From the NCBI GenBank assembly GCA_944383885.1, contig CALWRF010000037.1:1-54351 (forward strand): DNA of 54,351 bases, given 5' to 3'. The DNA is from an uncultured Clostridia bacterium (GTDB lineage: Bacteria > Bacillota > Clostridia > Lachnospirales > Anaerotignaceae). Made by a program: the position numbers and the translations under genes. The notes under the pieces were generated by a model. The model did no database searches. It was not told where the DNA came from and was given only the letters and a program-made list of their open reading frames with translations. Each line of letters opens with the position of its first letter. The stretch's first letter is position 1. Shown here piece after piece: positions 17,378-26,522 of the stretch.

Positions 17378-18172
17378 TCAGTTTTTAACAGCGTTATATA
17401 AATCCTTAACCGAATTAAATATATAATCCGGCTTATAACTGCTTAATTTAATTTCTTCAGTATCAGTCTCGCCTGTAAGAACGGCGGCAGTCTGAATACC
17501 GTTTTTACAGCCTAAAAGTATATCCGTATAAAGCCTGTCTCCTACAATAAGTGTTTCTTCTTTGCTTAAACCAGTATTTTGAAGGCATATATCTGCAATA
17601 AGGCTTTCAGGCTTGCCTATAAAAACAGGTTCTTTTTTCACTGCCTCATTTATCATACGGCAGATAGAACCGCAGTCCGGTATAAAGCCAAATGGCGCCG
17701 GGCATACCAAATCCGGGTTGGTTGCGGCATAACCGGCGTCTGTAACGCTCAATATACGGCAGGCTGTTTCTATTTTGCTGTAAGTAAGCTCATTGTCAAA
17801 TCCCACAAGAACACAGGCTGTATCTTTGTCAAAATCCTCTACGGCGTTAACGCCGCCTTTTTTCAGCTCATTAATAAATGACTTTGTACCTATAGTGTAA
17901 ACTTTACCGTCTTTATATTTATTACGCATATATTTAACTGCCGCGTAAGACGCTGTTACAAAATTGCTGTCAGTTGTTTTTAGTCCCATAGCACTGAATT
18001 TGAGTATATAATCCGAAACGCTTTTGGTGGAATTATTTGTAATAAATATATATTTCCTGCCTGTATGCGCAATATATTCCAAAAGCTCTTTTGCGCCGTC
18101 TATAAATTCATCACCTATAGACACTGTTCCGTCTATGTCAAAAAGAAAAAGCTTTTTATTTTTAAGCTCCAT
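17378..18172 (-). CDS. HAD-superfamily NagD/PNPase-type phosphatase (264 aa)
   Basis: HAD hydrolase of the NagD / p-nitrophenylphosphatase (IIA) group. Motif I FLFDIDGTVSIGD, motif II IFITNNSTKS, motif III Lys in IGKPESL and motif IV VGDRLYTDILLG are all present, so it should be an active Mg2+-dependent phosphatase. The C2A cap (about 85-180) decides the substrate, which cannot be read. It lies 12 bases after rrf2 and 26 bases before ykuD in one direction, probably one transcript. Confidence 0.9.
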   Translation of the reverse strand: MELKNKKLFLFDIDGTVSIGDEFIDGAKELLEYIAHTGRKYIFITNNSTKSVSDYILKFSAMGLKTTDSNFVTASYAAVKYMRNKYKDGKVYTIGTKSFINELKKGGVNAVEDFDKDTACVLVGFDNELTYSKIETACRILSVTDAGYAATNPDLVCPAPFGFIPDCGSICRMINEAVKKEPVFIGKPESLIADICLQNTGLSKEETLIVGDRLYTDILLGCKNGIQTAAVLTGETDTEEIKLSSYKPDYIFNSVKDLYNAVKN

Positions 18173-18184
18173 ACTTAACTTCCT

Positions 18185-18601
18185 TTACTCTTTTGTTTCT
18201 TTTGGCAGAAAATCAGCTAAAGTAAAACTGTTTACATACTTATCAACCACATCTTTAAGACCCTGCCAGAACCAGACTGTTTGGCACTGGCTGCCCCTCT
18301 GGCAGTCAACTTCGTCGCCGTCTATACACGCTACCGGAGAAAGCGGTCCTTCCATTACTCTTAATATATCGCCTACAACATAGCTTTCAGGGCTTTTAGA
18401 TAAGCGGTATCCGCCGCCGTTGCCTCTAAGGCTTTTTAAATATCCGGCTTTGTTAAGCTGTGGTATTATCTGTTCCATATACTTTATTGTTATGCCCTGA
18501 CGGGCTGAAATATCCTTTAGCGGTATATATTCCCCTGTGTCATGCTCTGCCAAGTCTATCATTATTCTTAAAGCGTATCTGCCTTTTGTAGAAACTCGCA
18601 T
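18185..18601 (-). CDS. Rrf2-family transcription regulator (138 aa)
   Basis: Winged-helix regulator of the Rrf2/IscR family. MRVSTKGRYALRIMIDLA is the classic start, a recognition helix lies near SARQGITIKYMEQII, and three cysteines (CIDGDEVDCQRGSQC) match the Fe-S ligand region of IscR and relatives such as CymR. It may therefore sense Fe-S status or cysteine supply. No cysteine desulfurase gene is beside it. It is the first gene of the unit with the HAD phosphatase and YkuD protein. Confidence 0.92.
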   Translation of the reverse strand: MRVSTKGRYALRIMIDLAEHDTGEYIPLKDISARQGITIKYMEQIIPQLNKAGYLKSLRGNGGGYRLSKSPESYVVGDILRVMEGPLSPVACIDGDEVDCQRGSQCQTVWFWQGLKDVVDKYVNSFTLADFLPKETKE

Positions 18602-18655
18602 TAAATCACCTCCATTATATTTTATCTGTAATCCGATATGGTTTCAAGTATATTA

Positions 18656-19087
18656 TTACTCTGAAAGCTCTTTGTATGACTCTTTATATTTTTTCAGCCT
18701 GTCTCTGTCTTTTTCGGTACAATTTACAATACGGTCTGTTTCCATATTATGGCGCAAATCCGCTTTTTTAACCTTCAAGGCTATGCCGCCTGTATTTTTT
18801 ATTCTTTTTATGTAATCAGCGTATTCTTCATTGTTACCTTTTGTAAGAGCTGTTAATGCGTTAATTACATCTGGCGAAAAGCCTGCGCATTTAATAAAGT
18901 CAATAGTTATATCTGAATCTTCCAGCACATCATGCAGAAGCGCCGTTATAACCTCATCTTCCGTTTCCATCTCCTCCGCCAAATGCAGCGGGTGCATAAT
19001 ATATGGATAGCCGCCTTTATCATACTGACCGTTATGCGCCTTAAAAGCAATTTCCGCCGCCTTTTTTATATTTGGGCTGTATAACAT
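18656..19087 (-). CDS. Small HD-domain (p)ppGpp hydrolase-like protein (143 aa)
   Basis: Stand-alone HD hydrolase like the N-terminal domain of RelA/SpoT and the MESH1 small alarmone hydrolases. It shows the His-containing GYPYIMHPLHLAEEM, the HD pair ALLHDVLEDS, and VKKADLRHNM. There is no synthetase domain. Function as a (p)ppGpp or related nucleotide pyrophosphohydrolase is by family. It has its own AAGGAG site. A terminator-like hairpin of the SLH gene lies just upstream. Confidence 0.88.
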   Translation of the reverse strand: MLYSPNIKKAAEIAFKAHNGQYDKGGYPYIMHPLHLAEEMETEDEVITALLHDVLEDSDITIDFIKCAGFSPDVINALTALTKGNNEEYADYIKRIKNTGGIALKVKKADLRHNMETDRIVNCTEKDRDRLKKYKESYKELSE

Positions 19088-19109
19088 ATTTTATCTCCTT
19101 AAATTTTTA

Positions 19110-19136
19110 TGGGGCTTGCCTTACGGCAAAGCCCCG
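19110..19136 (-). terminator. Hairpin after the SLH gene
   Basis: GGGGCTT(T)GCC / GGCAAGCCCC stem with a short loop, 20 bases beyond the SLH gene stop. It is GC-rich but not followed by a clean U-tract, so termination may be partial. Confidence 0.55.
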
Positions 19137-19157
19137 GTAAATGCATTTTATTTAATT

Positions 19158-21638
19158 TTAAATATCGTTTGACTCAATATCCGTTATGTATCCGTCGGAA
19201 TTTATGGTTATATCAACCTCTCTGTCGGCTTTTTTCTCGCCGTCTATAGCTTTTTGAAGACCCTCGATAGTTGAATCATAGTACCTTAAATCAATATCAA
19301 TACTGCTCTTGTAATTGTATTTTGTGGTTGTTCCGCTGTCAAATTCTATGCTTATTACTTTGTTTGAAGTATCTATGTTTGAAAGCAGACCTTTACCGCC
19401 TGAAATATAGCCTGTAATTGAAATAATATAATTATCGTCGTCATACTCAAGCGTTACTTTGGCAGTTTTATTGTCGTCGTTTAAAGCGTCTACAAGGTCG
19501 TCATAATCGTCTATATTGCTTTTGCCGTCATCAACATCAACATCTATGTCGTCAGCGTCGTCTACCCTGAAGTTGCTTGAGGAGCCTTGAACCTTTACAG
19601 ATGATGAAGAAATAGAACGTATCTCGCCTTCAATTTCATCTTTTGACGAGCTTGATGAGCTTAAAAGGTATACATCTGTTATTTTATCTGAACTGTTAAG
19701 TTTAAGACCTATTTTATCCCTTTTTGATACCTCATCATAGAAATAGTCATAATCACGCTCTCTGCCGTCAACATGGAATGTAACGTCATCTACATCGTCA
19801 TTTTTGTACTCATACTCATCGTCATAGTCATCATCGTTCTTATTGTCCATAAGCCTTATGTATGATTTGCTTATTTTGTATAAGTATCCGGTTTCATCGT
19901 AATCGTCGTCGTCATCGTCATCATCTGTTGTCATATAAATCTTTGTAACTTCATCGTCGCTGTTTAATATAAGACCAATTTTGTAGCCTTTTTCAGCTTT
20001 ATCGTCAAAGTAATCAAAGTCGCGCTTTTTATCATCTACATAAAAATCAACATCATCGCTGTCATTATTTTTAAAGTCGTATTCGTCGTAGCTGCTGGAA
20101 TTTTTCTTTGATGTAATCCTTATATATTCATCGGTTAATCTGTAGAAATATCCTTCTTCGTCATAATCGCTGTCATCATCATCGTCAATAAGGTATACTT
20201 TCGTTACCTCATCGTCGCTGTTTGTAATAAGACCTATCTTTGACTTGCTGTCTACCTCGTCATAAAAATCATCGTAGTCCTTTTCTTTTGAGCCTATGTA
20301 AAACTTTACATCATCACGGTCTTCATTTTTAAAGTCGTAGTCTTTTGTTGTTGAACTGTTCTTACTCTTTTTAAGCCTTATATAAGAAGATGTTATTTTA
20401 TCAAAATATCCGGTGTAATCATAGTCGTCATCGTCAACATCGTCGTCGCCTTCTGTAGCCTGTATTTTAATTACATCGCCGTTGCTGTCAAAATAAAGTA
20501 TAACATCATCACCGCTGCTTATAAGGTCTTTAAACTCATCATAATCCATTGAGTCCCCGTCGTAACTGAATCTTACATATTCAAAGTCATATAAGTCATA
20601 GTCTTTTTTGCTTCCGTCAACTTTTATTGTTATGTAAGACCTGTTCATGCTTGAATATGTGCCCTTAACGCTTGTCTGCTCATTAGTTGTTGTTTCCTGG
20701 CTTTCCGCCGGCTCTGTTACAACAACGCTTTTAATGTCCTGACCATTGTATGAAACAAGGACTTTATCGCCTACAGCTACATCTGAAAGTGTTATAACCT
20801 TAGAACCGCTTAAACATGAAAGATATGTAGCGCCTGTAAAGCTCATTGTAGATGAACCTGTTTCAACAGTAAGAACTATGTTTCCTCCCACATTCTGAGT
20901 AGTTTTAACTGTTCCTGTAACAGAACTTGTCTGTGCTGATGTTCCGCCGCTCTGTCCTTTTGACTTAATTAAATCGTTTGTTTTTGAAACAATTACAGCC
21001 ATTTCAGCTCTGTTTATGTAATTTTTAGGATTAAAATTGCCGTTATCATCGCCTGTTATAATTCCCAGACGGTTAAGCAAATCAACATACGGTACGGCTA
21101 TAGACGCCACACTTGAAGCATCTTTAAAACTGAGGGCAGCGTTGTTGTTTACTGTTTCAAAATCTTTAAGCGCCCTGCCCATCATTATGGCAACATCCTG
21201 CCTTGTTGCGTTTACACTGGCACCTGATGAACTTATAAATCCCGGTATATCGGAAATAGTCACTATTCCGTTTTCAAGACCGTAGGCTACGCATTCATAA
21301 GCCCATGACGGAATTTTATATCCGCTCATAACAGTTGTGTATTTAGTTACAACAGAACTGTCTACAGCTTTGCCTGTATAGCTTTTCATAAGGCTGTATA
21401 CAAGCTGCATTGTCTCACAGTAGCTTACCTTATCTCTTGCCCTGAATACCTTTTCACCTTTGTCGTTATAATCTCCAACCATAAGCCCGGCATCAGCTAC
21501 AGAATTTATGTATGTTTTGGCTCCTTCCCAAGGCACATCGTTTATATCCGCGAAGTTTGCCGCCATTGCCTGCGGCGCTATGCTCCCCGTAATTAAAGCA
21601 GTAGTCATAAAAGCAGTTAATAACCTTTTATACTTCAT
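19158..21638 (-). CDS. SLH-domain surface protein with Asp-rich repeats (826 aa)
   Basis: Exported cell-wall-anchored protein. A signal peptide (ALITGSIAPQAMA) is followed by about three S-layer homology modules (residues 28-215: FADINDVPWEGAKTYINSV; NPKNYINRAEMAVIV), which bind pyruvylated wall polymer. From about 320, four similar units of 82-88 residues begin at about 323, 405, 493 and 579. Each opens GY(F/L)..I...YIRL, has an inner DYDFKN...DDV.FY and ends in a run of Asp. A shorter fifth unit starts near 665. A Ser/Asp-rich tail region closes the protein. The acidic runs could bind Ca2+; that is inference. Strong AGGAGG. Function is probably structural. Confidence 0.85.
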   Translation of the reverse strand: MKYKRLLTAFMTTALITGSIAPQAMAANFADINDVPWEGAKTYINSVADAGLMVGDYNDKGEKVFRARDKVSYCETMQLVYSLMKSYTGKAVDSSVVTKYTTVMSGYKIPSWAYECVAYGLENGIVTISDIPGFISSSGASVNATRQDVAIMMGRALKDFETVNNNAALSFKDASSVASIAVPYVDLLNRLGIITGDDNGNFNPKNYINRAEMAVIVSKTNDLIKSKGQSGGTSAQTSSVTGTVKTTQNVGGNIVLTVETGSSTMSFTGATYLSCLSGSKVITLSDVAVGDKVLVSYNGQDIKSVVVTEPAESQETTTNEQTSVKGTYSSMNRSYITIKVDGSKKDYDLYDFEYVRFSYDGDSMDYDEFKDLISSGDDVILYFDSNGDVIKIQATEGDDDVDDDDYDYTGYFDKITSSYIRLKKSKNSSTTKDYDFKNEDRDDVKFYIGSKEKDYDDFYDEVDSKSKIGLITNSDDEVTKVYLIDDDDDSDYDEEGYFYRLTDEYIRITSKKNSSSYDEYDFKNNDSDDVDFYVDDKKRDFDYFDDKAEKGYKIGLILNSDDEVTKIYMTTDDDDDDDDYDETGYLYKISKSYIRLMDNKNDDDYDDEYEYKNDDVDDVTFHVDGRERDYDYFYDEVSKRDKIGLKLNSSDKITDVYLLSSSSSSKDEIEGEIRSISSSSVKVQGSSSNFRVDDADDIDVDVDDGKSNIDDYDDLVDALNDDNKTAKVTLEYDDDNYIISITGYISGGKGLLSNIDTSNKVISIEFDSGTTTKYNYKSSIDIDLRYYDSTIEGLQKAIDGEKKADREVDITINSDGYITDIESNDI

Positions 21639-21871
21639 TATCCATCTTCCTCCTTTGCAGGCATGCGTAAAACAAACTATAACATATATGTAAAAAAATA
21701 TTCATGCCTCTGATACTGATATTATACAATAAACAATGGTTAAATACTTAAATAAAAATGAATTTTTATATAAAATTAAGCAAATTGTAATCTGTTTGTT
21801 ACATTACTGATATTAAGGCAAACTGTTTGTTAATAATATACGGAATAAAACACTTTAAGTTCCCGTATTTA

Positions 21872-21912
21872 ATAAAAAAAAGCGGAAAACTTTTGACTGT
21901 TTTCCGTTTTTT
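21872..21912 (-). terminator. Terminator after the OmpR/kinase operon
   Basis: CGGAAAAC / GTTTTCCG stem with A- and T-tracts on both sides, 5 bases from the kinase stop. Confidence 0.88.
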
Positions 21913-21916
21913 ATAG

Positions 21917-23482
21917 TTATATATTATCTATTTTGCTTATGTCAGCCTGAAAATAAAATACACTTCCTTTGCCTTTATCCGATATTACACCGTAATCAAA
22001 GCCATGAAGCTCTAAAATATTTTTCACTATCGAAAGCCCAAGCCCGGTTCCTGATACAGGTCTTTTGTGGGTTTTATCTACTTTATAGTATCTGTCCCAT
22101 ATAAATTTTATATCTTCAGGGTCTATGCCTTCTCCTGTATCTTCTATTTCAATTCTTACTTTATTGTCTTTTATTATCTGGCGTACAGTTATTTTTTTAT
22201 CATCGCCTGTATAATTAATCGCATTATTTAACAGATTATACACCACCTGCGACATTTTAATGGCGTCAGCTTTTATATACACGTTTTTATCGCTTTCAAA
22301 ATCTATTTTATATCCTTCCAGTTCTTTAAGCTTCCTGTAGCGGTTAAGCACAGCTTTTATTGTATCGGTTATTGAAAACTCAGATTTATTAAGCTCCATT
22401 ACGCCGCTTTGGAGCTTTGAAATATCCAGTATATCTGTTACTAAGTTAGAGAGCCTGTTTGTTTCGTCTATTATTATCTGTATGTTTCCGCTGTTGTTTT
22501 CTCCCGGTATGTCCCTCATAAGCTCGGCATAGCCTCTAATCATAGTCAGCGGCGTCCTCAGGTCATGGGAAATATTAGCCATTAAATCGCGTCTAAGGCT
22601 TTCGGTTTTATTAAGCTCAGAAGCCGCAAAGGTAAGGGTATTGTTAAGCTCGCGTATTTCCCTGTAGCCGTCGGAGTCAAATTTAACATTATAATTTCCA
22701 CCAGCTAAAGACATGGCTGTTTTGTTCGTATTCATAATAGGGCGGGAAATTTTTCTGTAAATAAGCACTGCCAAAAGTATGGATACAACAAGCATTACGG
22801 CACATACATATATAGTTTCAACATTTAAAATCTCACGGGTGGCAAAAAGCGGCGTAAGGGCTGTGCTTAAAACTATAACTACATCTTCCCCGTCCATTTG
22901 CGCCGCCTGGCTTAATATTAAAACGTCTTGGAAATCCCGGTGTATATCCGGGTTTTCATTCATGCGCTCAGCATCTGTAAAACTGAATATTCCTTTTTCT
23001 CCAGAAGCGTTGTTTTCAATAACATCATTATCAAATACATGCCCTTTTCCGTCTTCAGCATTTTTCTGTTCTTTGCGCTGACCATAAAAATTCATTGTTT
23101 CAAAATAAATTTTACTGCCTTCTTCCATTGTTTCTGTAAAAAGCTTCTGCCTGTCGCTTATGCTCATATCATGTATAATACCAAAAGGCATGCCTGCAAC
23201 ATACCACTTTTCACTGCCGTCGGCGCCATAAATTTCAATACACATACCGCCTTCCCTTGCTGTGCTTTTAAGAATAGTGTCTGTTTCTTCACTGTCTAAT
23301 TGATACATTATGCTCTTTGCAGCGCTTTTAAGCTCGTTTACTTTTATGTTCCTGTAAAAGCTGTCTAAAAAAAACATGTGGAAGACCGACATCAGTATGA
23401 ACTCCAGAGCCACAAAAAGAGTCATATATAAAATAAGTTTCCATTTAATGCTTATTTTTTCAGCCTTCAAACCTGTACCCAA
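21917..23482 (-). CDS. HAMP-containing sensor histidine kinase (521 aa)
   Basis: Two-transmembrane sensor kinase. TM1 is at about 15-38, an extracytoplasmic domain of about 185 residues follows, TM2 (VIYVCAVMLVVSILLAVLIY-like segment) is at about 228-245, then HAMP, HisKA with phospho-His in ANISHDLRTPLTMIRGYAEL (VanS/ResE type) and HATPase (NAINYTGD, DTGEGIDPED, GTGLGLSIVKNI). It overlaps the regulator gene by 23 bases and appears to begin at a TTG. The sensed signal is unknown; the extracellular domain has a run of acidic and polar residues and no family I recognise. Confidence 0.9.
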   Translation of the reverse strand: MGTGLKAEKISIKWKLILYMTLFVALEFILMSVFHMFFLDSFYRNIKVNELKSAAKSIMYQLDSEETDTILKSTAREGGMCIEIYGADGSEKWYVAGMPFGIIHDMSISDRQKLFTETMEEGSKIYFETMNFYGQRKEQKNAEDGKGHVFDNDVIENNASGEKGIFSFTDAERMNENPDIHRDFQDVLILSQAAQMDGEDVVIVLSTALTPLFATREILNVETIYVCAVMLVVSILLAVLIYRKISRPIMNTNKTAMSLAGGNYNVKFDSDGYREIRELNNTLTFAASELNKTESLRRDLMANISHDLRTPLTMIRGYAELMRDIPGENNSGNIQIIIDETNRLSNLVTDILDISKLQSGVMELNKSEFSITDTIKAVLNRYRKLKELEGYKIDFESDKNVYIKADAIKMSQVVYNLLNNAINYTGDDKKITVRQIIKDNKVRIEIEDTGEGIDPEDIKFIWDRYYKVDKTHKRPVSGTGLGLSIVKNILELHGFDYGVISDKGKGSVFYFQADISKIDNI

Positions 23483-24134
23483 CCCCTCTTAAAGTAACTA
23501 TCCTTCCGCTGTATTCACCAAGGCTTTTGCGCAGTATTTTAATATGCGTATCAAGCGTTCTGTCACCGCCGTAAAAGTCATAGCCCCATACATCGGTAAT
23601 AATTTTCTCACGGCTTAAAGCTATGTTGCGGTTTTTTACCATATAAAAGAAAAGCTCGTATTCCTTAGGCGACATGCTTATCCTTTGACCGTTTATATAT
23701 ACAATCCTGCCTGTAAAATCAACTTTAATCCCGCCGGACTCATATATGTCATGTTTTTCCTCCTTATCCTCGGCGCCTGAGCGTTTAAGTATGGCTGAAA
23801 CACGCATCATAAGCTCTCTTGGCGAAAAAGGCTTTACAACATAGTCGTCAACCCCGGTTTCAAAGCCATGTATACGGTCGTACTCCTCACCACGGGCTGA
23901 AAGCATTATAACAGGTGTATTCTTAAACTTGCGTATTTCACGGCAGGCTGAAAAGCCGTCAAGCTCCGGCATCATAATATCCATTATAATTATATCGTAG
24001 TCATTTTTACGGCACATCTCAACGGCCTCTAAACCGTTTGAAGCCTCATGGACATTGTATCCTTCAAATTTGGCATACTTAAATATTATCTGCCTAATGT
24101 TTTCCTCATCATCAACAACAAGTATGTTTCGCAA
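23460..24134 (-). CDS. OmpR-family response regulator (224 aa)
   Basis: Receiver plus winged-helix regulator. DDEENIRQ, phospho-acceptor Asp in YDIIIMDIMMPELDG, Lys in VVKPFSPRELMMR, and the C-terminal DNA-binding domain (MSPKEYELFFYMVKNRN, RTLDTHIKILRKSLG, GVGYRFEG) are present. The upstream GTG (24143) overlaps the GGAGG ribosome site, so TTG 24134 (8 bases after GGAGG, starting MRNILVVDDEE) is the more likely start. It is the first gene of the two-component operon with the kinase at 21917. Confidence 0.92.
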   Translation of the reverse strand: MRNILVVDDEENIRQIIFKYAKFEGYNVHEASNGLEAVEMCRKNDYDIIIMDIMMPELDGFSACREIRKFKNTPVIMLSARGEEYDRIHGFETGVDDYVVKPFSPRELMMRVSAILKRSGAEDKEEKHDIYESGGIKVDFTGRIVYINGQRISMSPKEYELFFYMVKNRNIALSREKIITDVWGYDFYGGDRTLDTHIKILRKSLGEYSGRIVTLRGVGYRFEG

Positions 24135-24337
24135 AAAGTCCACCTCCGTTAATACTGGTAATTATATATTCCTTTTGTGACGGCAGTATGAAAATTATCA
24201 GACAGTTTAATGATTTTAGCCGTATTTAAGGCAAAAAATCAATTTTTGTCTAAATATAAATCTGTTTTAATACTGTTAATTTATTATTTTATCATAATTT
24301 TAGTTTGGCATATTTAACTTTAGCCTATTAAACGGTA

Positions 24338-24370
24338 TAAAAAAGACGCCTTATATTTCGGCGCCTCTTT
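24338..24370 (-). terminator. Terminator after the DUF2156 gene
   Basis: AAAGAGGCGCC / GGCGTCTTTTTT (minus strand), 10 bases past the stop, with a small bulge in the stem. Confidence 0.8.
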
Positions 24371-24380
24371 AAACACATTT

Positions 24381-25349
24381 TTATTTTCCGCATGCTATGC
24401 TTTCTTTATTAAAAATTTCAGAATGGCATATTGTTTTGCTTACGCTTTTATTTTTTAATACCGCTGTATATTTTTCCGTCATTTTAACCGGGTAATATGA
24501 CTCTTTGGCTTTTCTTAACCCTTCAAGCCCCATATCTTCTTCACGATTTATAAAAAGCATATCTTTATAGTTTTCGGAGGCAAAAAGCTGGTTAATAGCC
24601 GGATAAAGCCCGTCTATTCCGTCAACGGCTTTTTCAATGTGGATATGACCCATATAATCGTTAACATAGCCTCCTACGGTAAAGGCTTTCATCTGCCCGT
24701 CTATAAATATGGCGCCGCCTTTTAAGTTAAGCTTGCTAAGGTTTTGAAGCGCCCTTACAACAGATTCCCTTTCGTCATACTGGTCTATATCTTTGCCCAA
24801 ATGCTCCTTATGCCATTGGTCGTATACAGCCATGCATAAATCAAAATCGTCTTCCGTTATTGCTCTGTACTTAAAATCCGGATGATTAAGCTTGAGCCTG
24901 TTTATAAAGTTACGCTTGCTGTGGTACTTTTTGCCTTTAAGCGTAATAAGGTCTTCTGCGTTATACACATAATCCCAAGCCTCTCTAAGCTCTGTAAGCT
25001 CAAACTCAGGGCAGTATTTTTCAAACATCTCTTTAAACGGCTCACAAACTGAGTAAAATATAACCGGGTGACCTTTTGACTCAAAATATTCAGTTGCCTT
25101 CATAACAGCCGCGTGATAATCCACGCTGCTGTCAACAGGTATAGGCGGCATTATTAAAGAAGGCTCATGCGGATACCTTAACTTAATGTAAAGACAGCCG
25201 CAGTCTTCGGCTATCTGCACAAATGAATGAGCGCCCCATATATATAAATGCTCAAATGTCATTTCGGCGTTTTCTATACACCAGTTCTTTTTATATTTTT
25301 CAAATAATTTACCATCATCAATATTTATGTCTCTGAATTGAAGCTGCAT
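24381..25349 (-). CDS. DUF2156 / phosphatidylglycerol lysyltransferase C-terminal-like GNAT-fold protein (322 aa)
   Basis: Cytosolic protein of the DUF2156 type, two GNAT-like lobes similar to the catalytic part of MprF and Fem transferases. WCIENAEMTFEHLYIWG, the segment HSKRNFINRLKLNHPDFKY and EKAVDGIDGLYPAINQLF are family-typical. It has no membrane segments, so it is not full MprF. Start ATG 25349 is chosen because GGAAG precedes it, 31 bases after the GNAT gene stop. It probably transfers an amino acid from aminoacyl-tRNA, or an acyl group; the substrate is unknown. Co-transcribed with the GNAT and AAA+ genes upstream. Confidence 0.8.
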   Translation of the reverse strand: MQLQFRDINIDDGKLFEKYKKNWCIENAEMTFEHLYIWGAHSFVQIAEDCGCLYIKLRYPHEPSLIMPPIPVDSSVDYHAAVMKATEYFESKGHPVIFYSVCEPFKEMFEKYCPEFELTELREAWDYVYNAEDLITLKGKKYHSKRNFINRLKLNHPDFKYRAITEDDFDLCMAVYDQWHKEHLGKDIDQYDERESVVRALQNLSKLNLKGGAIFIDGQMKAFTVGGYVNDYMGHIHIEKAVDGIDGLYPAINQLFASENYKDMLFINREEDMGLEGLRKAKESYYPVKMTEKYTAVLKNKSVSKTICHSEIFNKESIACGK

Positions 25350-25380
25350 AAAAACTTCCTTTCTGTTACTGTCTATACAA

Positions 25381-26496
25381 TTAATATTCATCTACTATGT
25401 GGCAGTTTAATTTAGGGAACAGTTTGTTAAGCTCCTTTGCTGAATCCGGATTAAAAACTACAGCCTCACCTGAATTTATAATCTCGTCAAGAGACCTGTA
25501 ACCCATTATCCACTGGGCAAAAAACTGTACCTGCATTTTTATGTCAGGTTTCCTGCCTGTCTTTTCCCCTGAAAAGTCAAAAACACCGTTATTCCGTTTT
25601 ACTGCCGGGTCCTCAATTTCGACCGCGTAATCCAGATTGCGTCCCACAGCTTTTAAAAGCGCCGGCGCGTTTGCTATGCCGCACACATTGCGCGGCTTTA
25701 CTGTTTTAATTCCACTATTATACTCCGATTTTGTCTCCGGTGGAAGTTTAACTTTTACTTTTCTGCCTTTTCCTGCATTAAAAAGGAAATTTACAATTTT
25801 CTGCTCTGATAATTCGTCTAAAGATATAATTTCCTCTCCGCTTATGCCGTTTTCATCGTCAAAATATACAGCATAAGCCGTTACATTGTTATCATTAAAT
25901 ACACATGCGCATTTTGCGCCGCAGGAAAGATAATCGCTTATCTTTAATTTAAAATCTGCAAAAGACCTTAAAACTATACCCGAATATCTTTGGGATGCCA
26001 AAGAATAGCATTTTAAAAGCGGGCTTATGTTTGACTTTAAATCAAATTCCACTACGCCGCATTCCACATCGGCGCCGTTGGAATTTTCAGTTTCAATAAA
26101 AGCCGTATCACTTACAGGGTAATGACCTACATAAAAATATGTCCTTAAAACAGCAGGCGTATGGGCGCACAGCACAACGCCCATATCTCCTATCATATTC
26201 ATGTAGTATGTATACAATTCCTTCATATATCCCCGTCTTTTGTATTCCGGGTGTGTGCAGGCGCCTACCATTATAGTTGAAGGTATGGCAGTCCCTCTTA
26301 CATTTAAAAACAAAGGCATCGACTGGACTTCCGAAGAAACAGTGCCGTCTTCTTCTTCTATAAGAGCGCAGTAATCCGGCACAAAACGCGTGCTGAAAAA
26401 CCAGTCGCTGAAAGCCTTGCTGTCGCCAAAGCTTATATCCCATAATTTTCTGAAATTATTTTTGTCTGATATAACAGCCGGTCTTAATTTTTTCAT
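25381..26496 (-). CDS. GNAT acetyltransferase of the Eis-like type (371 aa)
   Basis: Long GNAT protein. Acetyl-CoA pyrophosphate loop: VGACTHPEYKRRGYMKELY (V-x-x-x-x-x-x-R-R-x-G-Y). The C-terminal half (about 240-370) resembles the sterol-carrier-like domain of Eis proteins (GKRKVKVKLPPET-like strand, FAQWIMGYRSLDEII). Start ATG 26496 (codon 4 of the open frame) follows GGGAGA at 8 bases; the first ATG touches the ribosome site. Substrate unknown, possibly amines or aminoglycosides by analogy with Eis. It is 26 bases after the AAA+ gene. Confidence 0.82.
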   Translation of the reverse strand: MKKLRPAVISDKNNFRKLWDISFGDSKAFSDWFFSTRFVPDYCALIEEEDGTVSSEVQSMPLFLNVRGTAIPSTIMVGACTHPEYKRRGYMKELYTYYMNMIGDMGVVLCAHTPAVLRTYFYVGHYPVSDTAFIETENSNGADVECGVVEFDLKSNISPLLKCYSLASQRYSGIVLRSFADFKLKISDYLSCGAKCACVFNDNNVTAYAVYFDDENGISGEEIISLDELSEQKIVNFLFNAGKGRKVKVKLPPETKSEYNSGIKTVKPRNVCGIANAPALLKAVGRNLDYAVEIEDPAVKRNNGVFDFSGEKTGRKPDIKMQVQFFAQWIMGYRSLDEIINSGEAVVFNPDSAKELNKLFPKLNCHIVDEY

Positions 26497-26522
26497 TCTA
26501 CACATCTCCCGAAATATACAAA

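Noticed and set aside
21037..21285. Plus-strand frame inside the SLH gene
   Set aside because: Mirror of the repetitive minus-strand coding sequence.
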